Source of the DNA: an uncultured Clostridium sp.
GTDB taxonomy: Bacteria; Bacillota; Clostridia; TANB77; CAG-508
DNA length: 64,000 nt
Assembly: GCA_945865665.1 (NCBI GenBank)
Contig: CAMBEE010000001.1
Coordinates: 224,199-288,198, forward strand
Direction: 5' to 3'
Position 1 is the first letter of the stretch. Each line of letters begins with the position of its first letter. Below, piece after piece: positions 58,029 through 64,000 of this stretch. The notes beneath the pieces were generated by a model. That model saw only the letters and a list, made by a program, of their open reading frames with translations. It made no database searches and had not been told where the DNA came from. A program made the position numbers and the translations under genes.

Positions 58029-59756
58029 TTATTTCTGTCTCAATCTCAAATATCCAAGTTCTTCCCAACTATTATAAGCAAGATTAATTTTAAATACTAA
58101 TTTAGGTTTAGCACCAGCTCTGTTCTTATCAACAACGCAAGCATAATATCTAACATCAGGATTTTCTGATTTTTCCAAATCAAAAAATTTAGTATCTACT
58201 TCTTTCAAAGAATATTCATATTCGTCTAAATGTTCTCTTGTTATTTGTTTAAATAAGCATAAAGTATCTAAAACCTCTTTTACAGTTCTACTAACGGCTA
58301 AGTCGTTTACATCCAAATTAATAGGTGATGTGGCATTCTCTGCTAATTGTAGTGAAGAACATATAAAGATATTGAAGTTTTGTGCTAAGTTTGAAAGTAT
58401 TGTTGCAGTTTTCTTGATTTCTTCTGGATTTCCAATATTGCTTGTATCTGTTTTAAGTGTATCATAAAATACATATTCAATATGTTCTTTGTAATAATAG
58501 TTTATTATGACTTTTTTTAGTTCGTCATTTGTATGGTCTGTTATATTAATAAAATATATTGAATTATCTATTTGTTTACTAGCCCAATCTATTGCTTTTA
58601 TTGTCTTGTTAAATTCTGTTGATATTTCTGATAGTCTTTTTATAAATTGTGTTTGTGTTTCGTCTTCTTCTTTTAGAACATATCCATTTTCATCAAGTTT
58701 TGCATCTTTTTTATGGTCAGGTCTAAATTTGAATTCTAGCAATTCTGTTTCTGAAACATGTACATCTTGTCCGTGAATTTTTTGAATTTCCAGGTTGTTT
58801 ATAATTGTTGTAATTAAACACAACTTCATTTTTTCTTCTGACATTTCATTTGATATTACTAGAACTTTCTTTTTGTGTACAAGTGCAGTGTATGCTGCAA
58901 TATCAATTGTTAGCCTACTTTTACCATTGTTTGATGGCATTGCATACGCCATTGTTTCACCTTTTCTTATTCCTTTAAAAACTTCAGTTAGTACTGGAAA
59001 TGGATAAGATAAACCATTTGCCAGTTCATTTTCTCCACTTTCTAAGAAGTTTACAAGCCCATCACTTAAAACTGCTGACTTAAATTTTTGTGTTACTCTA
59101 ACTTGTTCAATTGTGTCTTCAATTTCTTCGGGAGACATTTTGTCATATAGAGTGTAATCTGTAATTTCAACTATTTTTTCTTGTACACTTCTTTCAGGTG
59201 TTTCAGTATATGCTTTTCTAAGTATAAATAATTTTTTCAATTCATCATATACTTTTTCAATATTGTATTCTTTTCCTTTTACATCTTTTCTTAATTTATT
59301 TTTTAACTCATATACCGCTTCTGAGTCTTTTGCAAAGTTGAATTTATCCTTTGCTTTTTCTGATGAATATTTTGAGCCTTCATTAAATAGTACACTTTTA
59401 TATATATTCAACATTTCTGGGTCTTCAAAAACGCAGTCGTCAAATACAAAGTAATATTTAGAAATTAGTTTTGGATTATCCAATAACATTCCTATAAAAA
59501 TTGTTTCTAATTGAGGATTACTTAATTGTTGTGGATATGTTCCATCATCTTCTTCCTCTTCTGGTCCAAATTCTAAAAATTCTTGTTCTTCTATTCTGGC
59601 TTTTTCTTCTTTGTCTTTTAATTCTCTCATTCTGCTAAGTGCTTCTAAAAAATTCTTTTTTGCTAGTAATTGTCTAATATTTGCTATTTCTATGCTATTT
59701 TCTTTTGTTACTTTTATACTGTCGAGTAAATCATATATTTTATCAATATTTTCCAT
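58029..59756 (-). CDS. DnaB-like replicative helicase family ATPase
   Basis: FKGIRKGETMAYAMPSNNGKSRLTIDIAAYTALVHKKKVLVISNEMSEEKM. Confidence 0.7.
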   Translation of the reverse strand: MENIDKIYDLLDSIKVTKENSIEIANIRQLLAKKNFLEALSRMRELKDKEEKARIEEQEFLEFGPEEEEDDGTYPQQLSNPQLETIFIGMLLDNPKLISKYYFVFDDCVFEDPEMLNIYKSVLFNEGSKYSSEKAKDKFNFAKDSEAVYELKNKLRKDVKGKEYNIEKVYDELKKLFILRKAYTETPERSVQEKIVEITDYTLYDKMSPEEIEDTIEQVRVTQKFKSAVLSDGLVNFLESGENELANGLSYPFPVLTEVFKGIRKGETMAYAMPSNNGKSRLTIDIAAYTALVHKKKVLVISNEMSEEKMKLCLITTIINNLEIQKIHGQDVHVSETELLEFKFRPDHKKDAKLDENGYVLKEEDETQTQFIKRLSEISTEFNKTIKAIDWASKQIDNSIYFINITDHTNDELKKVIINYYYKEHIEYVFYDTLKTDTSNIGNPEEIKKTATILSNLAQNFNIFICSSLQLAENATSPINLDVNDLAVSRTVKEVLDTLCLFKQITREHLDEYEYSLKEVDTKFFDLEKSENPDVRYYACVVDKNRAGAKPKLVFKINLAYNSWEELGYLRLRQK

Positions 59757-59815
59757 TATTCTTTCTCCTTTCGCTCACTCCGTTCGCTCATCGTCATCCA
59801 AAATTTTTCAAATTT

Positions 59816-62485
59816 TTATTTTAATCTTTCAACTACTTTAGCAAGCATATCTTTGTATTTCTCTAGTTTGTCTTTTTCTTCTTGTATTTTCTTTTCTGGT
59901 GCTTTGTTTACAAATCCTGGATTTGAAAGCATTTTTTCACATCTTGCAACTTCTGATTCAAGTCTAGTTTTTTCTTCTTCTAATCTCTTTCTTTCTTCTT
60001 CCATATCAACTAAATCTTCAAGTGGCATATATAATTCAATTCCATCTTTTAGGATACTTATTGCGTTTTCTGGTATTCCAGCTTTGTCTTTTTGAACTAC
60101 TATTTTCTCTCCAAGTCCTAGTTTTAATATAAAGTCTTTTGCTTCCCAAATTTCATTTTCATATTTTTTTGTTACAAATATTAATTCTGATTTCTTTGAT
60201 GGATGTATGTTCATATTTGCTCTTACATTTCTTATTTCTGTAATAATTTCTTTTATTTTTTCAACTGTTTGCTCTTCGTCATCAAATGCAAATTTTTCTC
60301 TTATTGTTGGCCATTTTGATACTATTAAGTCTGCTTCATTGTATTTTACTAGTTTGTCATAAATTTCTGATGTTACAAATGGCATAAATGGATGTAATAA
60401 TTTTAATGATGTTCCAAATACATGGTTTAGTATGTCACTTACAGCAACCTTTGTTTCTTCATTTTCACTATAAATTCTTGTTTTAACCATTTCGATATAC
60501 CAGTCACAGAATTCGTTCCAAATGAAGTTATAAATTTTGTCAATTGCAATTCCTAAATCATAATTTTCAATATTTCTTGTGATGTCTGCTACTAATTTGT
60601 CTAATTTATTTAGTATCCACTTGTCTTCTATTGTTAATGATTTTAAATCATAATTTCCATTATTATACCAATTATCATGGAACTCTTTTACTTTTTCTTC
60701 GTCTGGTGTATTCATTATTATGAATTTAGCTGCATTCCAAATTTTGTTTGCAAAGTTTGATGCTTGTTCTAGTTTTTCTGGCATATATCTGATGTCATTT
60801 CCCATTGTTGTTCCAGAAAGTACTGAAAATCTTAATGCATCTGCACCATATTGGTCAATTATTTCAATTGGGTCAATTCCATTTCCTAATGATTTTGACA
60901 TTTTTCTTCCTTGTGAATCTCTTACAATTCCGTGTACAACAACATCTTTAAATGGATTTTTGTCTGTTAATTCTAATCCTTGTGTCATCATTCTTGAAAC
61001 CCAGAATGTTATAATATCATATCCTGTTACCAATACATTTGTTGGATAAAATGTTTTGTAGTCTTCTGATTCTGTATTTGGCCAACCTAATGTTGAAAAT
61101 GGCCATAATGCTGAACTAAACCATGTATCTAGTGAATCTTCGTCTTGATGTAATTTGCTAGAACCACATTTTTCACATTTTTCAGGCATTTGTTTTGCTA
61201 CATGTATATGTCCACATTCGTCGCAATAATATACTGGAATTCTGTGTCCCCACCATAATTGTCTTGATATACACCAATCTTGGATATTATCTAACCAGTT
61301 AAAATACATTTTTTCGTATCTTTTTGGTACAAATTTTACTTCGTCATTTCTAACTGCATCTGCCGCTCTTTTAGCTAAATCTTTCATTGATACAAACCAT
61401 TGCTCTGAAATTCTTGGTTCTATTGTGCTATGGCATCTGTAGCATTTTCCAACATTATGTGTATAATCTTCAATTTTAACTAAGTTTCCTAGCTCTTGTA
61501 ATTTTTCTACAATTAGTTTTCTTGCTTCAATTGCTGGCATTCCTTTATATTCAGGAACTAAATCTCCCATAATTGAACTATCGTCAAATACTTCTATAAT
61601 TTCTAAGTTGTGTCTTAGTCCAGCTTGATAATCATTTGGGTCATGAGCTGGTGTTATTTTAACACATCCTGTTCCAAATTCTTTTTCAACAAATTCGTCT
61701 GCAATTATTGGAATTTCTTTATTCATAATTGGTAAGATACATTTTTTACCAACTAAATCTTTATATCTTTCATCATCTGGATGTACTGCAACAGCTGTAT
61801 CTCCAAGCATCGTTTCAGGTCTTGTTGTTGCAACTATAATATATCTGTCTGTTTCACCTGCAATTTGATATCTAATATGCCATAAGTGTGATGGTTCGTC
61901 CTCATATTCAACTTCTGCATCAGAAATTGTTGTATGACATGATGGACACCAGTTTATCATTTTTTTACCTTTATAAATTAATCCTTTATTATACAATTGG
62001 ATAAATTGTTCTAAAACTGCTTCTGATAGTCCCTCATCCATAGTAAATCTGTCTCTATCCCAATCACATGAACATCCTAATCTTCTTTGTTGTTTTTTAA
62101 TTGTTCCACCATATTCTTTAGTCCAAGCCCATGCTCTTTCTAAGAATTGTTCTCTTGTAATATCAGCTTTTGTTAAGCCTTCTTCCTCTTTCATTTTAGC
62201 AACAACTTTTACTTCTGTCGCAATTGCTGCATGGTCTGAACCTGGAAGCCATAACGTGTTGTATCCTTGCATTCTTTTAAATCTTATTAAAATATCTTGT
62301 ATTGTGTCATCTAATGCATGTCCCATATGTAATTTTCCTGTTACATTTGGTGGTGGCATCATTATACAGTAACTTTCTTTTGTTTTGTCCATGTTTGGCT
62401 TAAAGTATCCTTTTTCTTCCCATTCTTGATATAGTTTTTCTTCAAAATCTTGTGGGTTATACTTGTCATTTAATTTTTTATTCAT
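59816..62485 (-). CDS. valS: Valyl-tRNA synthetase
   Basis: MMPPPNVTGKLHMGHALDDTIQDILIRFKRMQGYNTLWLPGSDHAAIATEVKV...GRKMSKSLGNGIDP. Confidence 0.98.
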   Translation of the reverse strand: MNKKLNDKYNPQDFEEKLYQEWEEKGYFKPNMDKTKESYCIMMPPPNVTGKLHMGHALDDTIQDILIRFKRMQGYNTLWLPGSDHAAIATEVKVVAKMKEEEGLTKADITREQFLERAWAWTKEYGGTIKKQQRRLGCSCDWDRDRFTMDEGLSEAVLEQFIQLYNKGLIYKGKKMINWCPSCHTTISDAEVEYEDEPSHLWHIRYQIAGETDRYIIVATTRPETMLGDTAVAVHPDDERYKDLVGKKCILPIMNKEIPIIADEFVEKEFGTGCVKITPAHDPNDYQAGLRHNLEIIEVFDDSSIMGDLVPEYKGMPAIEARKLIVEKLQELGNLVKIEDYTHNVGKCYRCHSTIEPRISEQWFVSMKDLAKRAADAVRNDEVKFVPKRYEKMYFNWLDNIQDWCISRQLWWGHRIPVYYCDECGHIHVAKQMPEKCEKCGSSKLHQDEDSLDTWFSSALWPFSTLGWPNTESEDYKTFYPTNVLVTGYDIITFWVSRMMTQGLELTDKNPFKDVVVHGIVRDSQGRKMSKSLGNGIDPIEIIDQYGADALRFSVLSGTTMGNDIRYMPEKLEQASNFANKIWNAAKFIIMNTPDEEKVKEFHDNWYNNGNYDLKSLTIEDKWILNKLDKLVADITRNIENYDLGIAIDKIYNFIWNEFCDWYIEMVKTRIYSENEETKVAVSDILNHVFGTSLKLLHPFMPFVTSEIYDKLVKYNEADLIVSKWPTIREKFAFDDEEQTVEKIKEIITEIRNVRANMNIHPSKKSELIFVTKKYENEIWEAKDFILKLGLGEKIVVQKDKAGIPENAISILKDGIELYMPLEDLVDMEEERKRLEEEKTRLESEVARCEKMLSNPGFVNKAPEKKIQEEKDKLEKYKDMLAKVVERLK

Positions 62486-62491
62486 TTTAAT

Positions 62492-64000
62492 TTACCTCCT
62501 AAATTGATTTTCTTCTTTTTCCTTTAATTTCATAACTCTATCATAAACGCTTTTCATGTAATCTTCATTTTCTTTTAATTCTTTTGTTTTTTCTATTAAA
62601 TCATCCAATTTATCCCATTGTGATATTCCTTCTCTTTGTATTTCTAAGTCTGTTGATTGCATTTTTACATATATTGGTTTTCTTTTTTCTATAAGATATT
62701 TCATTACTTCAGTATAAATATGTTTTTGTTGTTTTTCTTCATTTTGCTGTTTTATCTTTGCTGTCTCTTGTTGAACTTGTACTTTTAATTCATTTTTAAA
62801 ATTATTGTTGTTTTTTTGTTTTTCTTCATGTTTTAACTCGCTTTTTAAAAATTGTTGTGCCTTTGGTTTCTGTATATTATTGTCAAATATTTTTTTATTT
62901 GTATGCACATTATACTTTCCTTTTATAATTTGTTCTCTAACTTTGTTTTGTTTCTTTCGTTCTTGTTGTTGTTCTTCTTCCTTGTGTTTTTGTGTTCTAA
63001 GTTTTTCTTCCATTTGTGTTATTCCATTTTCCTTTTGTTCTTTCTTATTTTGTTCATATTTATTTTGTAAATTTTCGTCCAATTCCCATCCTAAACACAC
63101 ATCATAAATTCCCCAATCAAAAATTTTCTTTTTCTTACTTTGAGTTCTTTGTAAAATAATATTAATATTTTTGATTTCATCACTATCTTTATATTTTTTT
63201 GCTATCTCTTTTATATTTTTTACATCTTTTCTTTTTTCATTTATAGCAAGTGTAACATATAATTTTTGTTTTTCTGTTAATTCTTTATTTTGTAGAATTT
63301 CTTGTACATCAATTTCTTCTAATTTATAATATAATTTTGTTTTTATTTTATTTAATAATTCTAAATTTTCTTTACTTTCTTTACAAAATGGATTGTATTC
63401 CTTTAATTGCTCCATAATATATTCTTTTTTAATTTCTTCATTATTTTCATCTTTCATTTTCTTTTCTATTTTTTCTATTTGTAATTGAATAACTTCATCG
63501 TTTAAAAACTTTTTTCCTATTTCTTTTGCTTTTTCATAATCTCCTTGTTTTATTGCTATTGTTGCAATTTGAGATTGGATTGGTGCATCATCTCTAAATT
63601 TTTTTCCTATTTCTTTTGCTTTTTCATAATCTCTTTCTTTTATTGCTATTGTTACCATTTGAGATTGGATTTGTGCATCATTTTCAAATTTCTTCCCTAT
63701 TTTTTTTGCTTTTTCATAATCTCCTTCTTTTATTGCTATTGTTGCCATTTGAGATTGGATTGGTACATAATTTTCAAATCTCTTCCCTATTTTTTTTGCT
63801 TTTTCATAATCTCCTTGTTTTGTTGCTATTGTTACCATTTGAGATTGGATTGGTGCATTATCTCTAAATTTTTCTCCTATTTCTTTTGCTTTTTCATAAT
63901 CTCCTTGTTTTATTGCTATTGTTGCCATTTGAGATTGGATTGGTTCATTATCTCTAAATTTTTCTCCTATTTCTTTTGCTTTTTCATAATCTCCTTGTTT
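62492..64000 (-). CDS. Repeat protein with tandem ~30-aa TPR-like units (IATIAIKQGDYEKAKEIGKKFxxDxPIQSQ); may run past the window edge
   Basis: Given ORF 62492..63928 starts at an internal repeat Met; the repeat continues open to position 64000. Confidence 0.75.
   Translation of the reverse strand, partial: KQGDYEKAKEIGEKFRDNEPIQSQMATIAIKQGDYEKAKEIGEKFRDNAPIQSQMVTIATKQGDYEKAKKIGKRFENYVPIQSQMATIAIKEGDYEKAKKIGKKFENDAQIQSQMVTIAIKERDYEKAKEIGKKFRDDAPIQSQIATIAIKQGDYEKAKEIGKKFLNDEVIQLQIEKIEKKMKDENNEEIKKEYIMEQLKEYNPFCKESKENLELLNKIKTKLYYKLEEIDVQEILQNKELTEKQKLYVTLAINEKRKDVKNIKEIAKKYKDSDEIKNINIILQRTQSKKKKIFDWGIYDVCLGWELDENLQNKYEQNKKEQKENGITQMEEKLRTQKHKEEEQQQERKKQNKVREQIIKGKYNVHTNKKIFDNNIQKPKAQQFLKSELKHEEKQKNNNNFKNELKVQVQQETAKIKQQNEEKQQKHIYTEVMKYLIEKRKPIYVKMQSTDLEIQREGISQWDKLDDLIEKTKELKENEDYMKSVYDRVMKLKEKEENQFRR
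63490..64000 (-). repeat. ~90-bp tandem coding repeat, at least 5 copies, continuing past window end
   Basis: Recurrent 'tcctatttcttttgctttttcataatctccttgttttattgctattgttgccatttgagattggattggtgcat' on the + strand. Confidence 0.9.

Noticed and set aside
60720-61049. Plus-strand ORFs antisense to valS and other minus-strand genes (e.g. 59853..60095, 41389..41637, 30182..30490, 3963..4412)
   Set aside because: Antisense shadows of well-supported genes, without RBS or family signal.
63490-64000. CRISPR array
   Set aside because: The 90-bp periodicity is a coding repeat with no spacer structure; no cas genes in the window.

Overview
A very AT-rich Firmicutes/Clostridia-type chromosome segment, with most genes on the minus strand. 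It contains: (i) a cell-envelope/lysozyme-resistance block (MBOAT + SGNH + SigV-like ECF sigma + RsiV-like anti-sigma + polysaccharide deacetylase), a second ECF/anti-sigma pair, and a c-di-GMP-I riboswitch; (ii) a ~16 kb Gram-positive conjugation-type T4SS module (~17.1-33.7 kb) with VirD4, VirB4, VirB6-like, VirB2-like and PrgI-like proteins, M23 peptidase, sortase and a thioester/Cna-B adhesin, next to a SipW/camelysin-like surface-fibre cluster; (iii) a TetR-regulated ABC exporter pair, HAD hydrolase, LexA, a dockerin autolysin pair, a DinD homologue, tRNA-Leu, a short plus-strand island, C39 peptidase, DacF-like carboxypeptidase, a DnaB-like helicase, valS and a repeat protein. The most striking observation concerns the codon CGG. 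In the host-like minus-strand genes, nearly every in-phase CGG lies exactly at a +1 frameshift. Skipping the C and reading the next three bases (GGN, Gly) restores a full-length protein: VirD4 (twice, including its Walker A motif), an S1-domain protein, VirB6-like, VirB2-like, a TetR regulator, DinD (restoring its GGTMPEDLPTP C-terminus), and tentatively a small membrane ORF. The large intact genes (valS, VirB4, both ABC transporters, the adhesin, the DnaB-like gene) have no in-phase CGG by hand scan. The plus-strand genes at 51.3-54.0 kb and one small lipoprotein gene use CGG in frame as ordinary Arg, which suggests recent import. This points to genome-wide +1 frameshifting, or quadruplet CGGN=Gly decoding, at an otherwise unused CGG codon. 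It was read by eye from the sequence and needs genome-wide and proteomic testing.
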